Shown: positions 23,118 through 35,542 of the stretch, in pieces
How positions within the stretch are numbered: the first letter of the stretch is position 1
Layout of the letters: the number at the start of each line of letters is the position of its first letter
Assembly: GCA_027186245.1 (NCBI GenBank)
Contig: CP114484.1
Span: 2,678,501 to 2,742,500 of the forward strand
Source of the DNA: Coriaria nepalensis
Taxonomy: Eukaryota; Streptophyta; Magnoliopsida; Cucurbitales; Coriariaceae
Direction: 5' to 3'
DNA length: 64,000 bases
Notes under the pieces: model-generated
Told to the model about the DNA's origin: nothing
The model's input: only the letters and a program-made list of their open reading frames with translations
Databases searched by the model: none
Position numbers and translations under genes: made by a program

Positions 23118-26100
23118 ATGCAGCAGGGTGATCAGACGGTGCTTAGCTTGAGACCTGGTGGCCGTGGTGGCAGACTTCTTGGTCCTCGCTTCGACTCCTC
23201 TTCTTCTTCTTCTTCTGCTTCGGCATCCTCCTATGCTTTTGGTTCTGTTTCATCGGATCTCTCTCTGCTACGTCGCCATGGCGGCGCTCCTCATTCTTTC
23301 CCCTTAAAGGTACGATGACAAATTACTGGATCTAGGGTTTTCGAGCTAAATTTCTATGTCTGGAAGCTGTTTTTTAATGAAGATGTAGGTTCGTTTTGTG
23401 CATGAGATTTGTTTTGTGCGTGGGTAATTTGATTGGGAAAGGTTGGACGGGAAACTAAGTTGGCTAATTTGGTTTATGAATCAATTCTGGTTGGGGAATC
23501 TGAAATTATGTTTTTTTCAATGATTAGTTAAAGATAAGTGTCGGAAAAAATTTTCTAGCTGAAGTATTTGATCTACTCTCATCTCATTTCGTTCACTTGC
23601 CCTGTAGATTTGATTGTGTTCTTCAAGCATGATCAGAATAAGTGCATCTTTTAATCATCTTTAACTTAGTGGACTTCAGGGAGCTGTTTTCAAAATAATT
23701 TGTGGATAAATAATTGTTCTGCTTCATGCTTTGATCTTCCTCCTAGTCAAGTTCTTTAATTTTACCATATGATAGATTTCTTTTTGAGGATTCACTTATG
23801 TTTAAGCGCTGGGGCCTGGAGTTGGTATAAGTTTTTCCTTAGGGTGCTGTCTGTAGTAAAATTCTACGCCCTGACATCTGAAAATTTAAAGTTTGTTACA
23901 TGATGAGGAAAAAATACATGAAACTGTCTCTATCGGAGCTCATTTATTATGCTTGAAATTCTCTGTGATATTTCTTAAATATTAGTGAGACAAGTAGATG
24001 AAATGTGCTGATAATATTTAAACTGCAAATACGTGGTTTCTGTTTCTTGTGTATTTTTTCTTGTTCATCTCGTCTTGTAATTTTTTTGACTGGTACTTCT
24101 AAGTTCTTTTCTTATTGTAATTATAGACAGGAGACTCCCGATTTGATGGTCATGAACTCGTGCGCTACACAAAGGATGAGCTACTACGGCTCAGGGAGGT
24201 AATTTGTTATTTCAGCTGCCCCAGAAGTTATAGAGCTATAGAAATCTTTTGTCTTTAACCTTGAACTAAATTCCTATATTTGCTGCCTGTTATTGCGTAG
24301 GCTTCTGAAGTTCCAGATGCTATCCGAGAAATTAAACGAGACATTGAAGCCGAGCTTGTTGGTGAGGACCAAAACTGGGGGCGCATGGAAAGTAATGTGA
24401 GTATCTGTTCAACCTTTAGATGGCTTTTATAAAGTCTCTTTTGAGGGTGTGGAGGGATTCGACAGAATGGATGGGTTGGACATTCAGCAAACTTTTGTTT
24501 GTATCAACATATTAGTGTGCCTAGTTTTTAACCGATTATCTGTATTGGTATCTTAATCAGTTATGCTGACTCTTTCCAGCCCCCAGTTCAATCCCAAAAT
24601 CGTTATTCTGAGCCAGATGACCGTGACTGGCATGGCCGATCTGCACAATTTTCTACCCCTGGAGATCAGAGATCTTGGGATACTATCCGCGATAGAGAAT
24701 CAGGTGGTCGGTTTGACTCAAGACAGTCAGAGGCAAGTCAATTTGCGAGGCCACATATCTCTTCGAACCAAGGGGTAATTCATATAGCCGAAATTCAAAT
24801 TTAATACAAATTTATATTTTTTGGGAATATCTGAACAATTTTTCTTAGTCCATAAATAAAATTTTGTGCTGTTATTAGATCTTTGTATGGCATATATAGA
24901 TGTCACGGTTAGACTTCCAGTATCACTATTTACACTTGTTTATTATCTTAAAGATATTTGTTTTCTTTTCAGGGAGGACCTGCTCCTGCTTTAGTCAAGG
25001 CTGAGACACCATGGTCAGCAAGGAGGGGAACTCTCTCTGAAAAGGACCGTGTTCTGAAGACTGTAAAAGGGTATGCATATATTCGTTTTGTCACATGCAT
25101 AAAACTTTCTACGGATGCTATCATATTCTAATTCTTGCTATGTTCAATCTGCAGGATACTGAACAAGTTGACACCAGAGAAATTTGATCTTCTCAAGGGT
25201 CAGCTAATAGACTCTGGCATTACCTCGGCTGATATTCTAAAGGTTTCTATTAATGCTCACTGGCTTTAGAATTTAAATGATGTCCCTCTTTTGCTTTATC
25301 ACAAATGTCAATTCAACTGACCAAATCCTCAAATGCAGGGGGTCATTTCACTGATTTTTGACAAGGCAGTGCTTGAGCCCACATTTTGCCCCATGTATGC
25401 TCTTCTGTGTTTTGATCTCAATGTAAAGCTGCTTCCTTTTCCAGCCGAAGAACCAGGTGGAAAAGAAATAACTTTTAAGCGAGTCCTCTTAAACATCTGT
25501 CAGGAGGCTTTTGAAGGTTCTGGAAAACTGAGGGACGAAGTGAGACTGATGACCGCCCCAGAACAAGAGATGGAGCGTCGGGACAAGGAAAGACTAATCA
25601 AGCTCCGTACCCTTGGAAATATCCGACTAATCGGGGAACTCTTGAAACAGAAAATGGTGCCTGAGAAGATTGTCCATCACATTGTTCAGGTTTCTACTAG
25701 AGCTTCTCTTCCTTGACCTTTTATTGTTTAGGGACTATATAATTTTCTTGGTCGTTTCAATATCTACTCATTCCCTGTGTTCTGTAAATTAGGAGCTTCT
25801 AGGACCTGATGATAAAAGCTGTCCAGCTGAAGAGAATGTAGAGGCCATTTGTCAGTTCTTTAACACTATTGGAAAGCAACTTGAGGAGCTCGTAAAATCA
25901 CGCCGAAACAATGATATGTACTTTAGTCGGTTGAAGGAGCTGTCCAAAAACCCTCAATTAGCTCCACGACTGAGGTTCATGGTCCGTGATGTTATTGATT
26001 TACGCTCCAACAATTGGGTTCCTAGACGTGAAGAGGTACATCATCATAAATTTTTTTTCTCTCTTTGTTTTCTTCTTTCTACTTTTAGATATTTACCACA

Positions 26101-27133
26101 GGCTAACTTTTTTATTCATTTCCCTCCCTTTCTTCTTTTCCAGATGAAGGCCAAAACTATTAGTGAAATCCATTCGGAGGCAGAAAAGAATCTTGGACTC
26201 CGCCCTGGTGCTACTGCAAGTATCAGAAACAACCATGGCTCCACGCCTGGTTCTCCTGGAAATTCTAGCCTTGGTGCCTTTCCCATCAATCGACCTGGAT
26301 CAGGAGGAATGATGCCCGGAATGCCTGGAACCAGGAAGATGCCCGGGACACCCGGGGTGGATAATGACAATTGGGAGGTACCCAGGATGCGATCAATGCC
26401 AAGAGGCAATGGGTCTGGGCGGGCCCAAGTGTTCAATAAATCATCATCACTGAACACAAGGTTACTACCTCAGGGCAGTGGTGTTGGTCTTGTTGCGAAA
26501 CCTTCTGCCCTTTTGCAAGGGGCCAGTCCATCTCCTACTCGGCTTGAGCCATCTGCTGAAGTCCCTAAATTTGTTCAGGCTCCAGCTTTTGAAAGGCCAC
26601 AGGTCCCAGTTTCTAAGTCAAATCCAGACGATCTTAAGAGGAAAACTGAATCCCTTCTAGAAGAATACTTCAGTGTTCGGCTTTTAGACGAAGCTCTACA
26701 GTGTGTGGAGGAACTAAGGTCACCAGCTTACAACCCTGAGGTTGTAAAGGAGGCTATTTATCTAGGACTGGATAAAAGTCCTCCCTGTGTTGAAGCAGTG
26801 GCAAAGCTTCTAGAATATCTGCTTGCTAAGAAAGTTATTACGGCTAGAGATATAGAAACCGGGTTCTTTTCGTATGCTTCTATGCTGGATGATGTGGGTA
26901 TTGATCAACCAAAAGCACCGAGTAATTTCGGTGAAATTCTTGGGAAACTGATTATATCAGGGGGATTGGAGTTTAAGTTGGTGAAAGAGGTGCTGAAAAA
27001 AGTGAAAGATGATTGGTTCCGGAAAGCTGTATTCGATGCAGTGGTGGGATCTATCACTTCTAGTTTGTCCGGACAAGGCGTGTTGGATTCACATGCATCA
27101 GAGGTTGAGGCTTGTCAGAATCTGTTACAGTAG
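23118..27133 (+). CDS. Translation initiation factor eIF(iso)4G
   Basis: Nine coding exons (23118..23309, 24127..24198, 24301..24396, 24580..24774, 24973..25070, 25155..25242, 25339..25689, 25793..26035, 26144..27133) give 774 residues, the usual size of the plant isoform. The start [15 protein letters not shown] matches the family, and [12 protein letters not shown] lies in the region binding eIF(iso)4E. The MIF4G HEAT domain (about 205-440: [46 protein letters not shown]) binds eIF4A and eIF3. A Pro/Ser-rich linker follows, then the MA3 domain from about 607 ([15 protein letters not shown]) to about 740. The protein is the scaffold of the plant-specific eIF(iso)4F cap-binding complex. It is the orthologue type of Arabidopsis eIFiso4G1 (recalled as At5g57870). 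Confidence 0.93.
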
Positions 27134-27796
27134 GCCCTGTTTATTTTGCACGTTGATACTCTTGAGTTGATCATAAAATGTGTCAAGAACAGGTAATTTC
27201 GTTGAGTTGTATATATTTTTTTCCCCTGAGGTCATTTATACCTTTGTGTTTTATTGTGGGCACAAATCCAGATCATAATTTTCCATTTGTTCTCCCTGAG
27301 TTTGTCTTTTTATCACATGCCCGAAAAGAAGACTTGGCCCGATTAAGAGACCGAGCGGGTTTTTGATTAGATAAGTTTATTTTATTTTTAATTTCTTTTG
27401 TTTTTGTGATGAGTAATTTATAATCTTGTTATAAAACTGGATTAGTCCATTCATATGTGCCATGTCTCTAAATTTTGAGAATATCCGTCTCTTTTTTTTC
27501 TCTTTTTTTTTTTATTTTAAATTATTAATTAATTTATTAATGTCTAAAAAACTCTTCATTATTTGGGACAGTGAGTCCGTGACTCTTCTCAACCGTACTT
27601 TTGAAATCTTCTTACTTGACGGCTCGACTATTTGGGACAGTGAGTCGCTCAATCAGTTGAATCTTCTCGCACTGGCCCACACGCCATTTGGTGGGTGGAT
27701 ATCCATCTTCTTCTTATAAGAAGATGCTCTCGATTCACGTTTCATTTCAATTCCATAATTAATTGACAATCTAGCTATTCTACAATCTTAGGCAAA

Positions 27797-28144
27797 ATGA
27801 CAGAAACTAGACCTGGATGTATAATCTTATCCTCCCTTGTTTCTCTTCTCGTCCTTTCTCAATCTTTTCTGACCACGTCAGCTTTGACAGGACAACAACA
27901 ACAACATCATCATCATCCTCTTCAACCCAACGTACACAACAAGATGACCGTACAACAAGGATTGGAAGATGTCGATCCGACAAGCCTGTTTCAGAACCGG
28001 AAGCTTGGGGTCTATATCAGGAAAAGGGTGCGAGCTGGGACACGTGCCGTCCCAAGGTCGAAAGCAATCCCGAGTAGAATTTGTTCTAATTTCCATGTTT
28101 TCTCTGTTATATGTTTCTCCATTTTCCTTTGTTTCTTCCTTTGA
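27797..28144 (+). CDS. Small secreted protein, unrecognised
   Basis: An unspliced frame of 115 residues starting MTETRPGCIILSSLVSLLVL. Residues about 8-30 form a clear signal peptide ending near TTSA. A Gln/His-rich stretch (QQQQHHHHP) follows, then a middle part with a strongly basic segment (RKLGVYIRKRVRAG), and a hydrophobic C-terminus (FSVICFSIFLCFFL). The hydrophobic tail preceded by small residues could be a GPI-attachment signal or a membrane anchor, or the true gene may splice before it. I recognise no named peptide family: no CLE, RALF, PSK, IDA or RGF motif is visible. The next gene has the same signal-plus-tail architecture. Confidence 0.45.
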   Translation: MTETRPGCIILSSLVSLLVLSQSFLTTSALTGQQQQHHHHPLQPNVHNKMTVQQGLEDVDPTSLFQNRKLGVYIRKRVRAGTRAVPRSKAIPSRICSNFHVFSVICFSIFLCFFL

Positions 28145-28585
28145 GGCCATGCCTTTCTTGCAACAAAACCTCCTGTGTTATGTAATTGCCCTTTTCAGCT
28201 CTCGTCTTTTTTAATACTTATTCAAGTACGTAGGCTAGTGTTTGGAGTTGGACTAGTGAAAAAAAAAATTTATATATATATATATATTATATATATTCGA
28301 AATTATTAAGAATATATCTCATATATAAAATTGAAGTCTTCTGACAGGCAATTGGTTTTAAGATATAACCCCAAATTTCTACATGAAATAAACTTGAAAA
28401 GTGATTAGCACAAAATCTTAACGCATCGAAGCATCTTCTTAAGGAAATAAAGAATGGCCAACGAAGAAAGGAAGAAAGGAATCACATTCTCCTATATCTC
28501 TTGCTTTAAGGACTTATATGTTCGTATTGATCTGGAAGAATGAGTGAGCCCAAAATAATAATAATAATAATAATTTTGAGAGAAA

Positions 28586-29020
28586 ATGAGAAAAGAATTG
28601 GTATTTTCTCACTTGTTCTTCTTCTTTCTTTGCTTTCTTCTTATTACAATCTCTCACTCTTCATCCCACGATCAAACCACAATCACTACCAAATATCATG
28701 ATTACAACAACCACTTTGAGCAGGAGAAGAAGCAACCCATTAAGCGTAAGAACAACAAACCAATCATTTTTTCTCAATTTTTTTTTTCAAACTTAGTCTC
28801 TATGATTGCTTAATTTGCAGATTTGAGTAATGAGGGAGTGAATGAAGCTTACAGTAAGATCAAGAACGTGTCACTGAAAGCTAAGGGAACGTATGGTGGG
28901 GCTAATGACCAGAGGCATCCTCACTCTTCAAAGAGCAGAGCAAACTCCTCTTCCTTTCTCTACGTAGTATCCCTAATAGGGTTTATTGCATTTGAGATCC
29001 TCTTCTCTGCTTTGTTCTGA
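28586..29020 (+). CDS. Small signal-peptide, C-terminally anchored protein, unrecognised
   Basis: Two exons, 28586..28745 and 28821..29020, join through a GT-AG intron into 119 residues. The start is MRKELVFSHLFFFFLCFLLI, a signal peptide to about residue 24, and the end is a hydrophobic segment (LYVVSLIGFIAFEILFSALF) after a Ser/Asn-rich stretch, so a GPI-anchor signal or single membrane helix is likely. The middle part NVSLKAKGTYGG followed by a His/Ser/Lys-rich segment looks conserved-protein-like rather than random. Its place between eIF(iso)4G and RCI2 corresponds to what I recall as Arabidopsis At4g30670, a 'putative membrane lipoprotein'. Function unknown. Confidence 0.6.
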
Positions 29021-29425
29021 ACGTATTTTGACATAATATTTGAATTTCTGAATAAATTATTTCCGATAGGAAACGGAACGTATTTTCATTTTTGTCGATT
29101 CCCAGAGATATCCCGACTAATCTGAAATATCATGACTATTAACACTGGACGAGCCGTGTCCATCGCTGCAATTTTTTTTTTTCTTTTGCATTTGAGCTCC
29201 TTTTCTCTGCTGTTTTGTACGAATATTGACATATAAATTGATGTGGCATAATGATTAGTTACTTTTGTAAAACAATGAGGATAAGCAAATACATTGAGAT
29301 TATTTCAAGCATGAATGAACATATCCATTACATAATACCGAATACAGAGTGCGGATCGATTTGATTAGGCAGAAGATGGTGAAAGAAAAGATTAAAAGAG
29401 AGGAAAGATATTGAAAGAAAAGGAT

Positions 29426-29931
29426 CTATGCCGGCGAATAAAGTGGACGACGGTATTCGTCGAAGTACTGATCACGATCGACAATGATGATGGCGTAGAG
29501 AGCGTAGATTATTCCAGGAACGTAACCAAGCAGAGTCAACAGCAAGCATATTAGAAACTCCGCCTGAAAAAAACGCAGCACCGTTAATCAGTTAATGGCG
29601 ATAGGATCAGAATCTGATCGTAACATATATACTGGAAAATTCAACCGAGCTCAGAGAATCATGAGATGAAAAAAGAATCAGAAATCATTTTGTTTTTCGC
29701 GTTTGTTAATCAGATCCGCTTGATCTGAGGAGAAAACATCGACCATCTCAAGTAAATCGAGCTGAATTTTTCGATTTTCTCGGCAACCAAACGTCCAGAT
29801 ATAGATGGATCTGGTGAGAAAGAAGGAGGAAGAGAGCTTACAGTACAGCAACCGTGTCTGAGGCAAACGCCTAAAGGAGGAAGCAAGATGGCGATGAGAA
29901 TCTCGCAGCAGATTTCACAGGAGTTCACCAT
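29426..29931 (-). CDS. RCI2/PMP3-family small hydrophobic membrane protein
   Basis: Exons 29931..29842 and 29563..29426 join in frame (GT-AG) into 75 residues: MVNSCEICCEILIAILLPPL, then GVCLRHGCCTAEFLICLLLT, GYVPGIIYALYAI and a hydrophilic tail VDRDQYFDEYRRPLYSPA. This is the PMP3/RCI2 signature, two membrane helices around a short loop, with the extended charged tail of one plant subgroup (recalled from At4g30650/At4g30660/At2g24040). Family members sit in the plasma membrane, are induced by cold and salt and affect membrane potential and sodium tolerance. The intron after CCT is at the usual family position. Confidence 0.9.
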
Positions 29932-30366
29932 TTTTTGAATGGCCTGTTGCAAGCAAAGGATGGAGGAAGGACGATAGATGGAATGGAAGAGGAGTGAGTG
30001 GCTCTGTCTGTCTCTCTGTCTGTAAAAACGTGGATGGTGGGCAAGTCTTTAATGAATAATCAAACAAAATATCTTGTTATATATATATTTATATATATGC
30101 CCATTCAGTTATGACTCATTCCTGAGAGATTTCGATTTTCACACTGAATTAGTCTCGGACAAGCGCGATGCCCAGATCAGTTAAAACGATTCATGAAAGT
30201 TTTATTAATAATAAATCACTCCCCAATTCCCCACCCTTCGAGTATCGTGTCGTGCCAGTTCCTTAGTTCATTTATTTAATAATTTCGTTTATTTGAATTA
30301 GATATTTAAAAATTAAATTCAATCATTATTCATTTTATAATTATATAAATTATTAGAGTGGTAATT

Positions 30367-30455
30367 ATGATACTCGACGGGTCGATGAAATTTTCAACCC
30401 GTTGAGTAGATAAGAAGTTATGAGTCGATGAGATTTTCAACCTATCGAGTATCAT
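30367..30455. repeat. Nested inverted/direct repeat hairpin
   Basis: ATGATACTCGA (30367-30377) is exactly inverted by TCGAGTATCAT (30445-30455). Between them GTCGATGAAATTTTCAACC and GTCGATGAGATTTTCAACC occur as near-identical direct copies. The whole 89 bp can fold as a hairpin with an internal tandem. A short MITE or foldback relic is possible; no gene is near. Confidence 0.6.
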
Positions 30456-30779
30456 AACTGATATTATACGAAGTAAGTAATGATTGAATCTGATTTAAAG
30501 AAATTGAATTATTAATGCATTCGAAGTTAATACCATTAAAATAAATAAATTATTTTATTACGCATTATAAAATATATAAATAAATAAGAGCATATTGGTT
30601 TGCGAGTTTCTTGATCCGAAAATTTTTGTTCTTAATAATTATTATTTAATAAATTATAAGTTAGTACCATTAATAATTAAAATTATAAATAAAATGTAAA
30701 AAAATATTATTTAGCCAAATAAGATCTTGCATTAATCAAAATGTTTCAATATACAAAATGATTTTCGAAAAAAACTCTT

Positions 30780-31020
30780 AAGACTAGGAGGCTCCGGACA
30801 GGTACGTCACGTCATGCTAGCATTGAAAATTCGTGTTGTACCGGCCCACGTGCCGTGATGATTGGGTACGACACGACTAACCCGTGCTCATGCCGTGTTT
30901 TTGTCGTGTTGTGTCGGCCCACATGCCGGCATAATTAGGCACGACACGATTAACATGTGCTCATGTCGTGCTTTTATCGTGCCGTGTTATGCGTGCTCAT
31001 GTCGGCCCAACCCATTTTGC
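30780..31020. repeat. Two tandem copies of a TE-like ACGACACGA/GTGCTCATG unit
   Basis: A GC-richer island in AT-rich DNA. ACGACACGACTAACCCGTGC, then CATGCCGTG, is followed about 80 bases later by ACGACACGATTAACATGTGC, then CATGTCGTG, with GTCGGCCCA near the end of each unit. The motif style (GGCACGACACGA, TGTCGGCCCA) recurs in plant dispersed repeats. No terminal repeats or coding sequence were found, so it is called only as a repeat fragment. Confidence 0.5.
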
Positions 31021-31204
31021 TACCTCTACTCCATATAAGCAAATAGTGTGAAATGTCGATTCCGCGAGATCTATTCTCACAGTGATGAAAATAATAAAAT
31101 AGGTTATAAAAATATAAAAATAAAATTTTGGGATTGATAATAAAAATAAATATATAATTTTGAATAAAATTTTAAATTGTAAATTCTTTTATATGAAATT
31201 AAGG

Positions 31205-32025
31205 GTTTATTATTTTGAAAATTATGATAAATTATCAAATTTTAGCACAAATTATAATAGATATTTAACAATTTTAATAACTATAATGAATATTTAATTT
31301 AAAATTTTAATTATAATGACCCATCAATTATGTTTAAAATTGATAGAATGACTATGTATATGTTATATGGCCGTTAAATAACTATTAAAATTTTAAATTT
31401 AACCGAATTTTAATTTTTTTATATATTTATGTTCTTTAATTTAAATTTGATATTTTTTTAACATTTTTTAAAATGATTTCTCCATTTCCACCACACCGCC
31501 CACTGCCACAGCTACTACTACCCCCACCATTGCTACTGCCAATTTGTACCACCAAGATAAAAAATTTAAATTTTAATATTAAATTTAATAATTAAGGAGA
31601 GCCGGAGAGAATATAATTTATATTTTTATATCCATGATGGAAGTTAGCGCTAATGACAATGGAGGAGGGTGGTGGCAGCAGCGATAGCGGAGTGTTGTGT
31701 GGTCGGTAGGGTGGAAATTGAGACAAAACAAACGCAAATAAATAAAGGGTTAAACAATATCAAATTTATACTAAATATGGTAAAAATATAAATAAAAATT
31801 TCAAGTTTGGTTAAATTTAGAATTCTAATAGTTACTTAGCGATCATATAACATACACACGACTATTGCCTCTATATTTAACAAAATTGAGAGTTTCATTA
31901 TAATTTAAATTTAAAATTAGATGTTCGTTATAATTACTAAATTTTTTTAGTGTTCATTATAATATATGCTAAATTTTGGAAGTTTATTATAATTTTTCCG
32001 TTCATCATAATTAAAATATCAAAAT
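31205..32025. mobile_element. Foldback (long inverted repeat) element
   Basis: The left arm (about 31230-31440) and the reverse complement of about 31780-32020 align over some 200 bases: both contain ATTATAATGA, then TGTATGTTATATG, then AACTATTA-AATT-TAAATTTAACC in the same order. The inner part is also inverted: TTTCCACCACACCGCCCACTG near 31485 against the complement of the segment near 31680-31735. Almost the whole 0.8 kb can therefore fold on itself around a short loop near 31570-31610. No transposase frame is present. Ends and target duplication could not be fixed by eye; foldback or long-TIR Mutator-like non-autonomous origin is likely. Confidence 0.55.
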
Positions 32026-32029
32026 AGGA

Positions 32030-33293
32030 TATCCTTTATAATTATAAAAGTTTAAAGTATTCATTATAATATATCAAAGTTTGAGAGTTGATCCTAGGTT
32101 TCCTTTATAAAATTTGTATGTATAAAGTTAGCTTCCCCAAAATATTCTTTTAAAAGTTTTAGAGGCCTCTAAAACTTTTTTTAGCTAACTCAAGAGCCAA
32201 GACCATAATGCATTATTATTAAAATTAATTATAACTCATACTATTAGATAAAGATAGTTGCGTACATAAGCGTGTCTTTATATTTACACTTCAAAAAAGC
32301 TCAATCAATGCAAATAATTTTAAAAAATAATAATGAAATATATTATTTGCATCCATCACAAATAAAGCTACATGATCTAAATTAACTGCTTAATTATCCC
32401 GATGTAGATGTAAAGTGGTAAACTTTATTAATTATTCTCGGTTATATCCTAAATAAGGTCATACATGATATATCTTGTCTAAAAAATAATCACAAAGTCC
32501 ATTAATGTTTTGAGACTTCTCAAATTATTATGTCGTTACTAAACCTTTTCTTTAGATAGTATTAAATTCGGTTTTATTATGTGTAACATAATATAAAAGG
32601 TTGTCCACTTATATATTTTAATTGATGTGACACATCTAATCTAATTTTATGATAATAATAGTTATAAATTAACACAATTTATTACTATGTTTTTTTTTTT
32701 TTTGTAATTGTCTAGATTGATTATTCTATGACAATACAATTTATACGAGAAACGACTTCATATAAGTCACTGCCCACCGGCCCTCCGACCGATATTTTAA
32801 AGAAATTCTTATATGAATCGTATTTATATATTATTTTTATTATTTGATAAATAAATTTATGTTACATTTATATAATTTTGTTAAATAATATAATTTCATT
32901 TATCATATTATAAAAATAATGCATAAATATAATTATTTCTCAATATCTTGGCCAATGTAAAACTAGGAGCTAGGTACGTAAAACTATACGCTAAGAATGT
33001 AATATTGTAAAGAATATAGTTTGAGTTCATCATCATCATTTTGTAGGTTAAGTTCCAGTTCAGACGACTGTGATCAGAGCGATATCAACACTTGATTGAT
33101 GACGAGACTTTATAGGAACAATTAGAGTAATTCAAGCATGTTAGAAATGCCTCAATTTTTTCCGATATATAGATTACTTGTATCCCTCAATTCATCGTCA
33201 ATTCTTGATTTGAAGATAAAACTCCTTGTATGATACACAACCCATTTCATCTATGAACTTGAACTCAAAATATACATATAATCAATATGATGA

Positions 33294-33327
<34 letters not shown>

Positions 33328-33445
33328 TTCGCCTTTACAGTGAAACTAGAGAAACTATTAATCATCATAGACTTCAACAGAACCCGATCGGGATTATCAT
33401 ACGATGCTTCTATGATGGTATGCTTTTCTCTAGCTTTGAATGAAA
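32030..33445. other. AT-rich intergenic DNA
   Basis: No gene-like content. It holds a (TA)n microsatellite at about 33297-33325 and poly-T runs. Short frames here show no family similarity. Confidence 0.6.
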
Positions 33446-33449
33446 CTAT

Positions 33450-34653
33450 TCAAGCCCTCAAAGTCACCTGATCTTGCCATGAAATCTTTCTTTTTAAAAC
33501 CTGGCTTGGTCCGATCACAACATTCCGAAATATCAATTCGTCATTTTCGCTTCGAATGAAGTTTTTCTTCGCCGTCTCCTCTGTTCTCACTCCCTCACCA
33601 AAATCAGCCTCCAATTCTTCTTCCTCTCTCTAAACCAATATCCAACATAAATAAATATACAATTTGCCCATAATTAAAGATGCAAAAATTAGCTTTAACT
33701 CAAAGTTCATATCAGTAGGTGATCAATTACCAAAATTTGGTTCAAGTCGATACTAGGTGTTGATTTTCTCACATGGGCTTTCTTTCCCACCTGGTTCGGG
33801 TGTAAAGTTGGAGCTGAATTTTGCAAGGAACGTGGCTCCATGTAAATCATCTCCTTTTTCCCGTCATTTTTCGCCTTCTTCGTGTAGCCAGTTTGAGTAT
33901 CAAATTTCTTCCCTCGAAGAAGAACTTGTTTTTTCAGTCCGTTATTTAATGATGGATGGTTCTCCTTCAAGCATTTGCATCGTCTACTTAAAAATCTGCA
34001 ATTTTTGCGATAGAACATAAATCTGAATCATATCTTTTTTTTCGTAGCTGAACTAGATTAATGTCAAATTGGCTTCGTAATTAAAAGAATCAACGGATTA
34101 ATAGTAATTAACTAAGGTGAAAAGTGTTTACCGGACTTCATCTAACAAAGTCAATTTCTTATGCTTCACGAGTTGCAATTTCTTCTTCATGGCCTCTGTT
34201 TCCTGAATTTGAAATGTTTTATTTGTTTTTGAAATTCATCTATGAACATAATTCTTGCTAGATGATGAGCATATTAGACTAAAAATCACTGATTTCAAGA
34301 TCATCACAGAATAGTTGCTGCTGATGACAAAAAGGAATAAAAAAACTATTTTTTTTTCTGAAAAAGCATCGATCAAATTCATATATATTGGTTTAGGTGA
34401 AAATTCTCCATCTTTTTCTTCTCCCTAAAAAGCATTCATTCTTTTTCCCAGCAGCCAAACAAAAACAAGAAACTGGTAAACCTAGTAGAGAATTCAGAAC
34501 CCAGTCAAACAGAGAATCGAACAGAACTGATCTGATAGAACCCACTAAAAAAATCACCTTGTGCAGATCGTCAAAATCTTGCAAGAGACTCTGATGCTTC
34601 AATTTAATCTTTGGATCCTCCCCAACAGAAGAAACCCCTTTCATCTTCTTCAT
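33450..34653 (-). CDS. Uncharacterised basic coiled-coil protein
   Basis: Four exons, 34653..34558, 34202..34132, 33995..33731 and 33629..33450, splice in phase (GT-AG) into 203 residues. The start is MKKMKGVSSVGEDPKIKLKH. Residues about 15-60 (LLQDFDDLHKETEAMKKKLQ, then HKKLTLLDEVRFLSRR) form an amphipathic coiled coil. The middle is Lys/Arg-rich with several KK/RK clusters, suggesting nuclear targeting, and the C-terminal part is EEEELEADFGEG then NDELIFRNVV. I do not recognise a named family. The pattern LK-K--LL-D---L-KE-E--KKKL is familiar from small unnamed plant nuclear proteins. By position it could match the recalled Arabidopsis At4g30630, a protein of unknown function. Confidence 0.65.
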
Positions 34654-35542
34654 GATATCAGAAAGAAAATGATCAAATCAGAGATGGGTGAGACTTGAGG
34701 GAGAAAAAGAGAGAAGAGACCAGAGAGGGGAGAGAGGAGGGGGGGAGGGAGAGAGAAGCACTTCTCTCTTTTTGTGGTTTCCTTTTTTCTGTGAAAAGCT
34801 CTGACCGAGACAAAATTGTAACACCCGAAAAGGCCCCCCACGTAATTCGGTGAAAAATAGATTCTTGTTTGGAAGAGACAGACATTGACGATGAAGATGA
34901 GGGGGTTGGACTGTTTTTGAGTGGTTGCAGAAGGGCATTTCTGGCAACATTCTTTGAGCTTGATGAGAGGCAGAAGAGTTTTTATGAGGTGGGTGGGTTT
35001 TTCCTTTTGTTTTTCCATTGATGAGTCTTTATGAGGTGGATGAGTTTTTAATCTACAGTGTAGCCAATATTTCTTCTTTCTTTGCTTTTAGGTGAAAAAC
35101 TGGAGAGAATATACTAACATGCTCCTCAAACTTACCATCAATTACATATTCACCCCTTAAAACTTAAAAAAACCATACATATTTGCCCACTAAATTCTTA
35201 CTGGATTGCCCCTGAGTACTATGTTGCCTTTTTTATTATTATTTTAAGGTTGCCCACTTTGCCAGCGAAGATTATGAATCCTACTGTCTCTCTTTCTATT
35301 GGCGTTAGAAGATAGAACTTTGAAAATTATGCCAGAAATCTTGTTTCATAAGTTCAATGCACGTGAGGGGAAGTCAAAAGTTATAATATAATCGAATGCG
35401 AACTTCTAAGATAATCGGTGATAAATAAATTTAGAGGCGCTCAATATAAATAAGTAATATTTAAGTAAATATTTACATTAAATCTAGTGAAAAAATATGA
35501 ATCCTCCTCCAATTGAGAAGAGCTCTTCCCGATTGTTACATA

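Noticed and set aside
33226..33471. Plus-strand frame of 81 codons
   Set aside because: Includes the (TA)n microsatellite translated as Tyr-Ile repeats and overlaps the antisense of the coiled-coil gene's last exon.
34650..35018. Minus-strand frames upstream of the coiled-coil gene
   Set aside because: They lie in the CT/GA-rich leader and promoter of that gene; no conservation signal.
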